A stretch of DNA of 64,000 nt from an uncultured Oscillospiraceae bacterium (lineage in GTDB: Bacteria > Bacillota > Clostridia > Oscillospirales > Oscillospiraceae). The stretch spans positions 124,001 to 188,000 of the forward strand of contig CAKTEQ010000001.1 of NCBI GenBank assembly GCA_934552825.1, in the 5' to 3' direction. The notes beneath the pieces are model-generated. The model was not told where the DNA came from and ran no database searches. It saw nothing but the letters and a program-made list of their open reading frames with translations. Position 1 is the stretch's first letter. The number at the start of each line of letters is the position of its first letter. The translations under genes were made by a program, and so were the position numbers. Positions 42,497 through 51,775 of the stretch are shown piece by piece.

Positions 42497-44878
42497 TCAC
42501 TTCAGTTCAACCACCGTGACGCCATTTTCGCCCTCGCCGTACCGTCCCAGGCGGAAGCTCTTCACCTGCTTCGACCTTTTAAGCGTGTTATGCACCGCCT
42601 GGCGCAGGGCACCTGTGCCCTTGCCGTGGATTATCGTCACTGTGTTCAGGTTCGCCAGCATGGCCGTATCCAGATAGCGCTGGAGCACATCGACAGCCTC
42701 ATCCGTCATCATGCCCCGCAGATCAAGCTCACCCGATACGCCCAGCGTACGGAGCTGACGCTCTGTTTTCTGCGGCGTTACGCGGGCGGATTTCTTGGGC
42801 TTCTCCTCCTCAAGGAGCAGCACTTCATTCTCCTTCGCGGTTATCTTCATAGCTCCCGCAAGGAGATTAAGCTCCCCATCCTTGCCTATGGAAACGACCT
42901 CTGCTTTTGTTCCCAGCTTCTTCAGCTTCACCGTATCCCCGACACGTATCTTGCGGGAGGATACCTCGTCATCCTGCGGCCGCTGGAAGGCGAGCTGGCT
43001 CTCCGCCTCGTTTATCCTGCGGCGCAGCTCCGCGCGCTGTTCATTTATCTGCTGCCAATTCTCGCTCTTGCGGCTCTGCTTGCGCAGCTCCTTCATCTCC
43101 GCCATGACGGAGTCGGACATAGCACGGGTCTCGTCGATTATATGCTGAGCCTCCGCCTTTGCCTTTTCCTCCGCCTTCTGACGTATCTGCTCCGTCTTCT
43201 CCCGCAGCTCCGCCGCCTGAGCCTTCAGCATTTCCGCCTCACGCAGTGCCTTCGCCGCCTCAGCTTTCGCTTTTTCCATGTCCTGCCGGGCAGCGTCAAG
43301 TTCCTGGATGACCTCCTCGAAGGCAGTGCTGCTGGAATCCATATGCTCCCGTGCCTTCTTTATAACGCTCTCGTCAAGCCCGAGCCGCCTCGATATGGCA
43401 AAAGCGTTGGACTTCCCGGGTAGGCCTATGAGCAGACGGTATGTAGGCCGCAGCGTCTTCACGTCGAACTCGCAGGAGGCGTTGGCGACACCCTTAGTCG
43501 CCGTGGCGAACACCTTGAGCTCCGCATAGTGGGTCGTCGCCGCGATGCAGCAGCCCCAGCTTCTGAGGTTTTCTATGACGGCTATCGCCAGCGCCGCACC
43601 CTCCACCGGGTCTGTACCCGCGCCCAATTCGTCGAAGAGTATGAGGCTTCCGCCGTCCGCCTCCCCCATGATATCGATTATATTCTTCATATGGGCGGAA
43701 AATGTGGAAAGGGACTGCTCGATGCTCTGCTCGTCCCCTATGTCCGAGAGGACCTTGTCAAAAATGCGCACCTGACTGCCGTCGTTCACAGGGATGTGCA
43801 GCCCCGCCTGAGCCATAACCGTCAGCAGGCCGATGGTCTTGAGCGCCACCGTCTTACCTCCCGTATTGGGGCCGGTTATGACAAGGGTGTCAAAGCTCTC
43901 CCCCAGCTCCACGTCGATCGGCACGACTTTTTTACCGTCTATGAGAGGGTGGCGCGCTCCCCTGAATATCAGTCCGTGCCCCGCCGGCGCTATCCCCGGT
44001 GCCATGGCGTTCATTCTGTATGAGAGCTTCGCCTTAGCGAAGATGAGGTCGAGCGCCGTGAGAGCGTCATAGTCCGTGAGAATATTCTCCCGGCGGCTGT
44101 CGCACATAGCCGTGAGTTCCGCGAGTATGCGTTCTATCTCCGCCTTCTCCCGGGCCGCCAGCTCCCGTATCTCGTTGTTCGCCTGGACCACCTGCATCGG
44201 CTCTATGAACACCGTCGCGCCGGTCTGGGATATATCGTGAACAAGGCCGCTCACAGCTCCCTTGAACTCCGCCTTGACGGGCACCACATATCTGCCGCCC
44301 CGCGTTGTTATAATAGGCTCCTGCAGCACAGACGCATAGTGAGTTGACGTTATTATCTTCTGAAGCACTTCCCTTATGCGGGAGTTCGCCGCTCTGGTGA
44401 GCCGGCGTATGTTGCTCAGCTCCACGCTTGCGCTGTCCGCTATCTCCTCCTCGGAGACTATTGAATTGGCTATCCGCTCTTCAAGGGCCCGGTCCGGCGT
44501 GAGCCGGCTGAAGAGGAAATCTATATGCTCCTTCCCCTGCGCCTCGCCGTCACCATAGGACTGTACCTCTCTCGCGCTGCGCAGCACCCCCGCCACCGTA
44601 AGCAGCTCTCTCGTGCTGAGCACTCCACCCATCTCGGCGCGCTTCATGGGCGCTGTAACGTCCTTTACTCCTGAAAAGGAGGGACTTCCGTAAAGTCCTA
44701 TCATATACCGCGCCGCCGTGCACTGATCCAGGAGAACCCTTATGCTCTCCTCATCCGTTCCCGGGCGCAGCTCCAGCGCGTCCTGCTTTGCTTTCTCGGA
44801 GACTGCCTCCCCCGCAAGCATATGCAGCACCGCGTCAAATTGCAGATTATTTAGAGATTTTTCAAAAAGCTCTGTCAT
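42497..44878 (-). CDS. mutS2: Endonuclease MutS2
   Basis: A 793-residue MutS homologue acting in recombination control and ribosome rescue. It has a MutS core and ATPase (Walker A VITGPNTGGKTVALKTIGLL, Walker B LILFDELGAGTDPVEGAAL), a long coiled coil (about 510-640) and a C-terminal Smr nuclease domain (LDLRGMMTDEAVDVLQRYLD...IIHGKGTGALR). The ATG at 44878 follows GGAGG; the upstream in-frame start overlaps the recO end and lacks a site. Length is normal. Confidence 0.97.
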   Translation of the reverse strand: MTELFEKSLNNLQFDAVLHMLAGEAVSEKAKQDALELRPGTDEESIRVLLDQCTAARYMIGLYGSPSFSGVKDVTAPMKRAEMGGVLSTRELLTVAGVLRSAREVQSYGDGEAQGKEHIDFLFSRLTPDRALEERIANSIVSEEEIADSASVELSNIRRLTRAANSRIREVLQKIITSTHYASVLQEPIITTRGGRYVVPVKAEFKGAVSGLVHDISQTGATVFIEPMQVVQANNEIRELAAREKAEIERILAELTAMCDSRRENILTDYDALTALDLIFAKAKLSYRMNAMAPGIAPAGHGLIFRGARHPLIDGKKVVPIDVELGESFDTLVITGPNTGGKTVALKTIGLLTVMAQAGLHIPVNDGSQVRIFDKVLSDIGDEQSIEQSLSTFSAHMKNIIDIMGEADGGSLILFDELGAGTDPVEGAALAIAVIENLRSWGCCIAATTHYAELKVFATATKGVANASCEFDVKTLRPTYRLLIGLPGKSNAFAISRRLGLDESVIKKAREHMDSSSTAFEEVIQELDAARQDMEKAKAEAAKALREAEMLKAQAAELREKTEQIRQKAEEKAKAEAQHIIDETRAMSDSVMAEMKELRKQSRKSENWQQINEQRAELRRRINEAESQLAFQRPQDDEVSSRKIRVGDTVKLKKLGTKAEVVSIGKDGELNLLAGAMKITAKENEVLLLEEEKPKKSARVTPQKTERQLRTLGVSGELDLRGMMTDEAVDVLQRYLDTAMLANLNTVTIIHGKGTGALRQAVHNTLKRSKQVKSFRLGRYGEGENGVTVVELK

Positions 44879-44889
44879 TTTATCCTCCG

Positions 44890-45639
44890 TCAAAGGGCAA
44901 ACAGCCCTTTGTAAAAATCAAGTGTATGAAACCCGCGGTCCAACTGGGCATATATATACGCCTCGCTCACATTCCCCAGTTCATCGAGAGTCCCCTCGGA
45001 CGCCGTAAAGGAAAATAGCTTCCTTATGTCGCAGCGGATAATGTGCCGGATAGCCGCCAGAGTCCCGGGGCTCACGGGCATGGATATGCCCCCAGGTATA
45101 TGCTCCCGGCAGGCGGCGCAGTGGAGCACGCCCTGAGTGACGTTAAAGCGCGCGTTCTCCGGGAATCCCTCTCCGCAGACCGCACAGTTCTCCACCATAG
45201 GCGCAAACCCCGTCAGACACATGAGCCGCAGCTCAAACGCCGGCTTGACCACCTTCTGGGGCTTTTTAAGCGTGTCCAGCGCATAGAGGCTGTTCAGCGC
45301 GAGGCTGAGCAGGGCGCGGCTGTCCTCATTCTCCTGTGTCACCGCCTCCAACAGCTCCATGAAATACGCCCCAAGGCTCATAAGCTCGATATCCCGCCGC
45401 AGCCCGGGGAATATCTCCACCGTCTCCCCGCCGTTCATGCTTGTCCTGTCCCGATACGTGAAAAGCTCCATCTCGGAATAGGCGAAGAGCTGGGTGCAGG
45501 CGGTTATCCTGCTGCCCTTGCGCCGGGCTCCTCTCGCCGCAACAGTGAGCTTCCCCTCCGGCGTGAGGACCGTGAGTATTTTATCCGCCTCTTTGTAATT
45601 CACTTCCCGTAGGACCAGGCCCGCTGTTGTCGTTTCCAT
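44890..45639 (-). CDS. recO: DNA repair protein RecO
   Basis: A 249-residue recombination mediator that loads RecA with RecR. It has the OB-fold start (TTAGLVLREVNYKEADKILTVLTPEGKLTVAARGARRKGS) and a zinc site CAVCGE...HCAACREH (about residues 153-180). Gene order era-yqzL-recO on this strand is the conserved Firmicutes arrangement. Confidence 0.96.
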   Translation of the reverse strand: METTTAGLVLREVNYKEADKILTVLTPEGKLTVAARGARRKGSRITACTQLFAYSEMELFTYRDRTSMNGGETVEIFPGLRRDIELMSLGAYFMELLEAVTQENEDSRALLSLALNSLYALDTLKKPQKVVKPAFELRLMCLTGFAPMVENCAVCGEGFPENARFNVTQGVLHCAACREHIPGGISMPVSPGTLAAIRHIIRCDIRKLFSFTASEGTLDELGNVSEAYIYAQLDRGFHTLDFYKGLFAL

Positions 45640-45663
45640 TCTCGCTCCTATGTAAGAGGGGAG

Positions 45664-45762
45664 TCACATCCCCTCTTCCTCCTTATCAAGCTCTTTGAAG
45701 AGAAGATAAAAGCAAACGTCTCCCGTCTCTTCAAAGAGGGTCCAGAAATTGCGGCTGTTCAC
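45664..45762 (-). CDS. yqzL: YqzL-like small protein between era and recO
   Basis: A 32-residue protein, MNSRNFWTLFEETGDVCFYLLFKEL..., that matches the very short YqzL family (pattern NFW..F..TG....YLL.KE). In Bacillus yqzL lies in exactly this place between era and recO. The start is GTG at 45762, eight bases behind GGAGG; an upstream in-frame ATG at 45786 has no site. Function unknown. Confidence 0.8.
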   Translation of the reverse strand: MNSRNFWTLFEETGDVCFYLLFKELDKEEEGM

Positions 45763-45829
45763 AGGCTCATACCTCCATCCACTCATTTCGGTCTGCCTGA
45801 TTATTGTCGCACTTTTCCCGCTGTTCTAT

Positions 45830-46717
45830 TCAGTTCTCGTATCCGAAGTTGCGCATCTGGGCGATGTTGTCCCGCCAGTTCTCCTTGACCTTTACCCATG
45901 TCTGGAGATAGACCTTCGTGCCCATGAAGCGCTCGATATCCCGGCGGCTCAGCTCTCCTATCCGCTTGAGCATATCTCCGTGCTTGCCGATTATTATGCC
46001 CTTGTGCCCGGACTTTTCGCAGTAGATAGTCGCCTCCACGTCGATTATGCCGTTATCCCGCTCGGTAAAGCGCGTTATTTCGACAGCTGTGCCGTGCGGT
46101 ACTTCCCTCTCCAGGCAGAGCAGGAGCTTTTCGCGAATTATCTCCGCCACTATCTGCTTTTCCGGCTGATCCGTCACCATATCGTCCGGGAAGAGCTGGG
46201 GTCCCTCCTCTGCGTACTTCTCCAGCAGCCCCATAAGTTCGTCCACGCCCTCGTTGTTCTTCGCAGATATGGGCATTATGGCGTCGAACTCGTGGACCTG
46301 AGTATATGCCGCTATAACGGCAAGAAGCTCCTCTTTCTTTACTGTGTCTATCTTATTTATCACCAGCACTGCCGGCACCTTCGTCTCTTTTATCCGCTCT
46401 ATGAGCTCCTGCTCCTGGGTGCCCACGTTCGCTATCGGCTCCACCAGCAGCAGCACCGCGTCCACATCCGCGACACTCTCCTTGACTATGTTCACCATAT
46501 AGTCGCCCAACCGCGTGCGCGCCTTATGGAACCCCGGCGTGTCCATGAATACGAACTGCGTATCTCCCCTGTTCACCACGGCGCAGATGCGGTTGCGCGT
46601 GGTCTGGGGCTTGTTTGTTACTATCGCTATCTTCTCACCCACTAGGGCGTTTGTCAGGGTGGATTTCCCCACATTGGGGCGTCCCGCTATTGTTATCATC
46701 GCAGATCTTGTTATCAT
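45830..46717 (-). CDS. era: GTPase Era
   Basis: A 295-residue ribosome-assembly GTPase that binds the 3' end of 16S rRNA. G1 is GRPNVGKSTLTNAL, G3 DTPGFHKARTRLG, G4 NKID, and the C-terminal KH domain contains IIGKHGDMLKRIGELSRRDIERFMGTKVYLQTWVKVKENWRD. Length and order are normal. It follows ybeY on the same strand. Confidence 0.98.
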   Translation of the reverse strand: MITRSAMITIAGRPNVGKSTLTNALVGEKIAIVTNKPQTTRNRICAVVNRGDTQFVFMDTPGFHKARTRLGDYMVNIVKESVADVDAVLLLVEPIANVGTQEQELIERIKETKVPAVLVINKIDTVKKEELLAVIAAYTQVHEFDAIMPISAKNNEGVDELMGLLEKYAEEGPQLFPDDMVTDQPEKQIVAEIIREKLLLCLEREVPHGTAVEITRFTERDNGIIDVEATIYCEKSGHKGIIIGKHGDMLKRIGELSRRDIERFMGTKVYLQTWVKVKENWRDNIAQMRNFGYEN

Positions 46718-46751
46718 AAGTATTCTCTCCCGTGCCCCGCAGGGCTCTGAT

Positions 46752-47240
46752 TTATCTGGTAAGACCCATCTTCTCCAAGGTCATCTCCTCATGCCGGCGC
46801 ATCTGCTTCTGCATCTCTCCCTCGTCCACATGGTCATAGCCCAAAAGGTGCATCATGCTGTGCACGGTTAGATATGCCAGCTCGCGCTCGAAGCTGTGTC
46901 CGAACTCCTCCGCCTGCGCCCTTGCCCGCTGGACGGAGATGACAATGTCGCCCAGGGGGCAGAAGCCCGTCTCCGGGTCGATCTCATCCTCCGGGATCAC
47001 CGGGTTCTCCGGCTCAAGCTCCAGCATTGGGAAGGACAACACATCTGTCGATCTGTCTATCTCCCGGAAGCGGTTATTCAGCTCCCGGATGGCATCGTCG
47101 TCCACCATCAGCACATTCACGCTGCACGGCTGGTTCACGCCCTCAGTCTTCAGCGCCGTTATTATCACTTTTTTTATGAGCCGGCGCGCCTTGAAGGTAA
47201 TGCCGCCGGCAGCGTTTGTTATTGTGACTGAATGCTTCAT
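46752..47240 (-). CDS. ybeY: Endoribonuclease YbeY
   Basis: A 162-residue zinc-dependent rRNA maturation nuclease. The metal motif HSMMHLLGYDH (about residue 130-140) and LNNRFREIDRSTDVLSFPM are diagnostic. Its ATG overlaps the phoH stop by four bases. Confidence 0.98.
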   Translation of the reverse strand: MKHSVTITNAAGGITFKARRLIKKVIITALKTEGVNQPCSVNVLMVDDDAIRELNNRFREIDRSTDVLSFPMLELEPENPVIPEDEIDPETGFCPLGDIVISVQRARAQAEEFGHSFERELAYLTVHSMMHLLGYDHVDEGEMQKQMRRHEEMTLEKMGLTR

Positions 47241-48208
47241 CTTCTTACCGCCTTCGTCTTCTTCTCCTCGTACTCCTCATACGCCTTTATTATCCGCTGC
47301 ACGAGCACGTGGCGCACCACGTCCTTGTCCGTCAGGGTGCAGATGGCCACGTCCTCGATGCCCTCCAGCACCCGCATTGCCTCCCGGAGCCCGCTCACCT
47401 TGTCGCCAGGCAGGTCGATCTGGGTTATATCCCCCGTGACGACTATCTTGGAATTGAACCCGAGACGGGTCAGAAACATCTTCATCTGCTCCCGGGAGGT
47501 GTTCTGCGCCTCGTCCAGGATTATGAAGGAATCGTCCAGCGTCCGCCCGCGCATATACGCCAGCGGCGCGACCTCAATGCTGCCCCTCTCCAGATATTTG
47601 TTATATGTGTCGGCCCCGAGCATCTCGAAGAGCGCGTCGTACAGGGGGCGCAGATATGGGTCCACCTTATTCTGCAGATCCCCCGGGAGAAATCCCAGCT
47701 TCTCCCCCGCCTCCACGGCAGGCCGCGTGAGGATAATGCGGTTTATTTTCTTTTCCCTGAACGCCGCCACCGCCGCCGCCACGGCGAGGTAGGTCTTACC
47801 TGTACCGGCCGGTCCCACGCCGAGGGTTATGGTATTCTTGGCAATAGCCTCAACATACTTTTTCTGCCCGATCGTCTTTGCCTTTACGGGCTTTCCTCCC
47901 GCGGTTATACACACCACGTCCCGGGAGAGCTCGCCTATCTTGTCGCTCTCGCCGCTGTCCACCAGGTTCATGACGTATTTCACCATCTGCTCCGTCACAG
48001 TTTCACCCCGCCCGGCAAGCTTCACGAGCCCCTCAAGGGTCTTTGCGGCGTTATACACCTGCTCCGCCTCTCCTGTGACTTTTATCTCTCCATCCCGGCT
48101 CACGACCTTTACACCGTAAGCCTCCTCTATCGTTTTCAGGTTTTCATCAAAAGAGCCGAACACGTTGACGACTTCTTCCATTCTTTCAAAGCCAAGCACC
48201 TGCTCCAA
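47237..48208 (-). CDS. phoH: PhoH-family ATPase
   Basis: A 323-residue P-loop protein with an N-terminal KH-like part (VFGSFDENLKTIEEAYGVKVVSRDGEIKVTGE) and the PhoH ATPase (Walker A GVGPAGTGKTYLA, Walker B SFIILDEAQNTS, VVTGDITQIDLP). It is linked to RNA metabolism and is always near ybeY in Firmicutes. The start is read as TTG at 48208, behind AAGGAATG; the ATG nine codons further in is an alternative. Confidence 0.96.
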   Translation of the reverse strand: MEQVLGFERMEEVVNVFGSFDENLKTIEEAYGVKVVSRDGEIKVTGEAEQVYNAAKTLEGLVKLAGRGETVTEQMVKYVMNLVDSGESDKIGELSRDVVCITAGGKPVKAKTIGQKKYVEAIAKNTITLGVGPAGTGKTYLAVAAAVAAFREKKINRIILTRPAVEAGEKLGFLPGDLQNKVDPYLRPLYDALFEMLGADTYNKYLERGSIEVAPLAYMRGRTLDDSFIILDEAQNTSREQMKMFLTRLGFNSKIVVTGDITQIDLPGDKVSGLREAMRVLEGIEDVAICTLTDKDVVRHVLVQRIIKAYEEYEEKKTKAVRR

Positions 48209-48214
48209 GTTTTT

Positions 48215-49423
48215 TCATTCCTTTCCCGCCCAGGCGTCCTCCGGCGTCGGCTCCAGTTTCGTCCCGACTCCTATCTGCTCCAGGCACTCACCATATAATG
48301 TGCCCAGGAGCACGCCGTTTTTTTCTCTGAAATTTATATTCCACGCGCTTACCTCACCCTCGTCCAGCAGAGAGAGGAGCTGCTCATAAAGGCTCTCCTC
48401 CAGCATCTTCTCCGCCTCGGCGCGGGGTATCTCCCCGGGCTGTATATCGTATGGGTAATAGGTCTCCGTCATAAGGGAGATTGGCAGCGCCATAATACCG
48501 AAAATATCAAATTCTTTCACGTTTATCATTTTATCACAACTTGCAAACGGAATTCCACTCTTTAATGACAATTTTATGCCCTTCTTACCAAACATCAGGG
48601 TCCTTACCGTGAGCTTTCCCCCTGTATACACCTTCTCGCCGCACGCGAGGGGCATTTCTCCCCTAAGGGTATACCAGGTCCGTGCCCAGACCTCCCCCGA
48701 AGCGTAGAGATATCTTGTCTCCTCCCTCACGTCCACAGCCTCGCCGGTTATGAGCACATCGCCCTCGGCGACCGTCATTCCCCGCTGCACCTTTCCCACT
48801 CCTGAGAGCACCCGCACCTCTGTTACGAGCCCGTCCCTTTTTGCCACCACCTGAGTTTTCTCCGTCATGTCGATGAGCTCCGGTTTTTCCTTCCGCTCCC
48901 TCACCTGGACGTGGGCGGTGCTCCCGCGCATATTGACAGAGAACCATATGAGCTTATCCACCCGCAGCAGCATCCTGTTTCTCAGGGCGTAAGAGTCCAC
49001 CGAGGACACCTTTGTTCCCAGCGTCACGCCCTCCTCTTCCATGGCAATAAGTATCTCTCCTGCGGAGACCGTCTCGTTCCCGGATATCTCGATCCTCCAC
49101 ACAAAGCCCGACGCCCACACCAGCGCCGCCGCACACAGGGCCGCCGCACCCAAAAGCAGCCACCGTCCCTTTGCCTTCCCGGCTACCGCCGGTGTGCCGA
49201 ACAGTCCAATGCGCTTTATCGCAAGTCCCGCGCTGCTCATGTCGCTCTTCATGAGTCTGCGGTAGTCCCTCCAGTAGAGCCGGGCCGAGGCACTGTCGTT
49301 CCCGGTGTGCTCAAAGTTCTTAAATTCTATGCCTCTTTCGGCGCACAGGTTCACAAAGCGCTCCACGCGCCTGCCGCTTATCTCAATATCCGCAAAACCC
49401 CTCATGAAGCTGAAAATTCCCAC
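48215..49423 (-). CDS. yqfD: Sporulation protein YqfD
   Basis: A 402-residue membrane protein, homologue of SpoIV-like YqfD made in the mother cell. It begins with a cytoplasmic domain (VERFVNLCAERGIEFKNFEHTG), one membrane helix at about 88-108, then a long extracytoplasmic part with WRIEISGNETVSAGEIL, VQVRERKEKPELIDM and a lipoyl-like turn (VTEVRVLSGVGKVQRGMTVAEGDVLITG). Its pairing with yqfC directly upstream is standard in spore-formers. Confidence 0.93.
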   Translation of the reverse strand: MGIFSFMRGFADIEISGRRVERFVNLCAERGIEFKNFEHTGNDSASARLYWRDYRRLMKSDMSSAGLAIKRIGLFGTPAVAGKAKGRWLLLGAAALCAAALVWASGFVWRIEISGNETVSAGEILIAMEEEGVTLGTKVSSVDSYALRNRMLLRVDKLIWFSVNMRGSTAHVQVRERKEKPELIDMTEKTQVVAKRDGLVTEVRVLSGVGKVQRGMTVAEGDVLITGEAVDVREETRYLYASGEVWARTWYTLRGEMPLACGEKVYTGGKLTVRTLMFGKKGIKLSLKSGIPFASCDKMINVKEFDIFGIMALPISLMTETYYPYDIQPGEIPRAEAEKMLEESLYEQLLSLLDEGEVSAWNINFREKNGVLLGTLYGECLEQIGVGTKLEPTPEDAWAGKE

Positions 49424-49436
49424 TTTTCCGCCCCCC

Positions 49437-49712
49437 TTATTTGAGAAATTCCAGTTTTTCCATATCTCCGGTCACAACTATCTCATGCCGGTTCATGGCG
49501 CATATCTCAAGGTCCCGGCCCGTTATGCCCAGCAAAATGCCCCCGCAGTCTATGTCTATACGCCCGCTGCCGTATTCGGCGACGCCGTGGTGGTTTTCTA
49601 TAAGCAGCCTCCGGTTCCCTGTGATCACCATGCGGCTCGCTCCAGCGGCGTCCACCGGCAGGGCGAACATCTCCGCCGTGCGTTCTATAACTCTTCTGCG
49701 CTGTTTACTCAC
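49437..49712 (-). CDS. yqfC: Sporulation protein YqfC
   Basis: A 91-residue protein of the YabP/YqfC family (LLIENHHGVAEYGSGRIDIDCGGILLGITGRDLEICAM, EIVVTGDMEKLEF). It works with YqfD in spore coat or engulfed-cell development. The start is GTG at 49712: AAAGGAGGGG lies six bases before it and the resulting length fits the family; upstream in-frame ATGs would add unrelated residues. Confidence 0.92.
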   Translation of the reverse strand: MSKQRRRVIERTAEMFALPVDAAGASRMVITGNRRLLIENHHGVAEYGSGRIDIDCGGILLGITGRDLEICAMNRHEIVVTGDMEKLEFLK

Positions 49713-49804
49713 ATTACCCCTCCTTTGTCTCTTTAACATATCTATGCTTCCGGGACAAATTTCTTTACCTCCGCGCATAGGAATAACTCGAAGGAGGTCT
49801 TCAA

Positions 49805-50917
49805 ATGCTTCTTAGAAAAACGAAATCATATCTCGCGGCGGCAGCGCTGGTACTGTGCGCGCTGGCGCTTCTCCTTTTTTCCGAAGACGCTCTTCAGGGC
49901 GGCCGTGACGGCATAGCTCTGTGTGTTCAGACCGTCATTCCCTCTCTGTACCCGTTCTTTGCAGTCTCCTCCATGATGGTGACCCTTGGCTTTGCGGATA
50001 AGCTCGGCAGGCTGGCGCAGGGGATCATGCGTCCTCTTTTTTCCCTCTCAGGAGCCTGCTCTCTGCCCGTTATACTCGGGCTGATATCAGGCTCCCCCTC
50101 CGGAGTTCGCAGCTGCGTGGAGCTCTGCTCCAGGGGTATTATCTCAAAGGACGACGCCGAACGTGTTGTGGGCTTCTGCAACAACTGCGGTCCCGCCTTC
50201 ATAATCGGCATGGTTGGCGGTACGCTCTTTTCCTCAGTCCGGCTGGGCGTTTACCTCTACGCCGTGCACATCTTCTCCTCCCTGGCCTTCGGCATTATGA
50301 CAGGCGCTCTAAACCGGGAGACACGCGGCTCCGCCGAAAAATGCTCTAACGCACGCACTGTGGGAGTTGCCCGGGCGTTCACCGACTCTGTTACGGGCGC
50401 ATGGGCATCCATACTCACCGTGTGCGCCTTCGTGATCTTCTTCTCCGTCATGATAAGCGTGCTGCGCGGCTCCGGTGTCCTCGGTGCCGCTGCCGCCGCT
50501 TTGGGAAAGATGCTCCACAGGGACAGCAGCACCATACTTCAGGTGCTCACGGGTTTTTTCGAGATGACAGCCGGCGTCGCAGGGGTGGACGGGAGCAGTC
50601 TTAAAACCATGCTCGTCACAACGTCTTTCACTCTCGGGTGGTCCGGTCTCTCCTCGCTCTTCCAGGCTCTCGCCGTCATGTCCGGGAGCGGGCTGTCCCC
50701 AAAAAGGCTCATAGTGGGAAAGCTGTTTCAGGGGCTGTGCTCCGCCCTTGTCACTTATTTGACAGCGGATATCGCCATAGCGAAATTTGTCCCCGCATTC
50801 ATGCCAATACGCGGAAACATGGTCTCTTCCCTCTCTCCCGGTTTCACAGTTCTTCTTGTTTTTATGCTTTTTATCTGGATAAGTCTCGCGGCGGTCTTCA
50901 CCCGAAAGCAAGGGTGA
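49805..50917 (+). CDS. ylbJ: YlbJ-like sporulation membrane protein (nucleoside-recognition Gate domains)
   Basis: A 370-residue membrane protein with about eight helices and two Gate-type repeats (ALCVQTVIPSLYPFFAVSSMMV..., and GLISGSPSGVRSCVELCSRG / GFCNNCGPAFIIGMVGG). This is the pattern of YlbJ, needed for spore cortex or coat formation. AAGGAGG precedes the ATG. It is divergent from yqfC, so the ~90 bases between them probably hold both promoters. Confidence 0.85.
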   Translation: MLLRKTKSYLAAAALVLCALALLLFSEDALQGGRDGIALCVQTVIPSLYPFFAVSSMMVTLGFADKLGRLAQGIMRPLFSLSGACSLPVILGLISGSPSGVRSCVELCSRGIISKDDAERVVGFCNNCGPAFIIGMVGGTLFSSVRLGVYLYAVHIFSSLAFGIMTGALNRETRGSAEKCSNARTVGVARAFTDSVTGAWASILTVCAFVIFFSVMISVLRGSGVLGAAAAALGKMLHRDSSTILQVLTGFFEMTAGVAGVDGSSLKTMLVTTSFTLGWSGLSSLFQALAVMSGSGLSPKRLIVGKLFQGLCSALVTYLTADIAIAKFVPAFMPIRGNMVSSLSPGFTVLLVFMLFIWISLAAVFTRKQG

Positions 50918-50987
50918 TTCGCCCCTTGCAAGATGCCGCTCCATCCTTTATAATGTGAGTAAGCTAAATTATTCAGGAGGACGGACA

Positions 50988-51485
50988 ATGGTACGCGTCG
51001 ACAAGGAAAACTACTATCTGGACATTGCCGGGACTGTGCTGGAGCGGGCAACCTGCCTGCGCAGAGCTTACGGCGCAATAATCGTGCGCAACGACGAGAT
51101 CATCTCCACCGGCTACAACGGCTCTCCCAGAGGGCGCAAAAACTGCGTGGATATGGGCTTTTGCGTGCGTGAGTCGCTGAGCGTCCCCAGCGGCGAGCGC
51201 TACGAGCTGTGCCGCTCTGTCCACGCCGAGGCAAACGCCATCATCTCCGCCCGACGCAGCGACATGATAGGCGCCACGCTCTATCTTGTGGGTAAGGATT
51301 ATAAGACCGGCGAGCTTCTGCGGGACACCACCTCCTGCTCTATGTGCCGGCGGCAAATTATAAACGCAGGAATCATCCGGGTCGTCATCCGCAACACAGA
51401 GACTGAGTACACCGTCGTCAACGTTGACGACTGGGTATCGGAGGACGAAACTCTCGAGCTGTACAAGAGAATTAAACTGAAATAA
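50988..51485 (+). CDS. dCMP deaminase-family protein
   Basis: A 165-residue zinc deaminase, similar in size and motifs to ComEB/dCMP deaminases: the zinc His and catalytic Glu are in SVHAEANAI, and the zinc Cys pair is in SCSMCRRQI. NGSPRGRKNCVD and CVRESL...SGERYELCR are typical insert regions. It would make dUMP for thymidylate synthesis. The ATG at 50988 follows AGGAGG; an in-frame start 33 bases upstream is rejected. Confidence 0.92.
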   Translation: MVRVDKENYYLDIAGTVLERATCLRRAYGAIIVRNDEIISTGYNGSPRGRKNCVDMGFCVRESLSVPSGERYELCRSVHAEANAIISARRSDMIGATLYLVGKDYKTGELLRDTTSCSMCRRQIINAGIIRVVIRNTETEYTVVNVDDWVSEDETLELYKRIKLK

Positions 51486-51527
51486 AGGAATCGGCTTTGG
51501 TCAGACCCAAAGCCGATTCCTTTATTT
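51484..51527. terminator. Bidirectional terminator between the deaminase and ATP synthase genes
   Basis: AAAGGAATCGGCTTTGG, TCAGA, CCCAAAGCCGATTCCTTT. The hairpin ends both the deaminase gene and the convergent atp operon. Confidence 0.93.
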
Positions 51528-51775
51528 CATACGTCCACCAGTACTGTTATGACATTGCCCTTAATTTCTGCCGCGCCGCCCTTTACGGGAACTCTTTTCT
51601 CCTCACTCCCGAGACGATACATTATCTCTCCCGCTCCAAGGCGTGCAAGAACCGGGGCGTGACCCCGCATCACCCCCATTGAGCCATCGCTGAGGCAGAG
51701 TGAAACATAGTCGGCCTCCGTCTCCGCCAGTGTTCCGAAAGGAGATACTATCAGCAGCTTAAGCTCTCCGCTCAT
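51527..51775 (-). CDS. atpC: ATP synthase epsilon subunit without C-terminal helices
   Basis: An 82-residue protein equal to the N-terminal beta-sandwich of epsilon (KLLIVSPFGTLAETEADYVSLCLSDGSMGVMRGHAPVLARLGAGEIMYRL...GGAAEIKGNVITVLV). The usual protein is ~135 residues; the C-terminal helical hairpin, which binds ATP and inhibits rotation, is absent, and the terminator follows at once. Its ATG overlaps the atpD stop (ATGA). The loss suggests that epsilon-type inhibition of ATP hydrolysis does not operate here. Confidence 0.92.
   Translation of the reverse strand: MSGELKLLIVSPFGTLAETEADYVSLCLSDGSMGVMRGHAPVLARLGAGEIMYRLGSEEKRVPVKGGAAEIKGNVITVLVDV

Noticed and set aside
45691..45738. 12-bp inverted repeat CTCTTTGAAGAG / CTCTTCAAAGAG
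   Set aside because: It falls inside the yqzL-like gene, encoding FEE and FKE stretches, with no T-run; most likely a coding coincidence.
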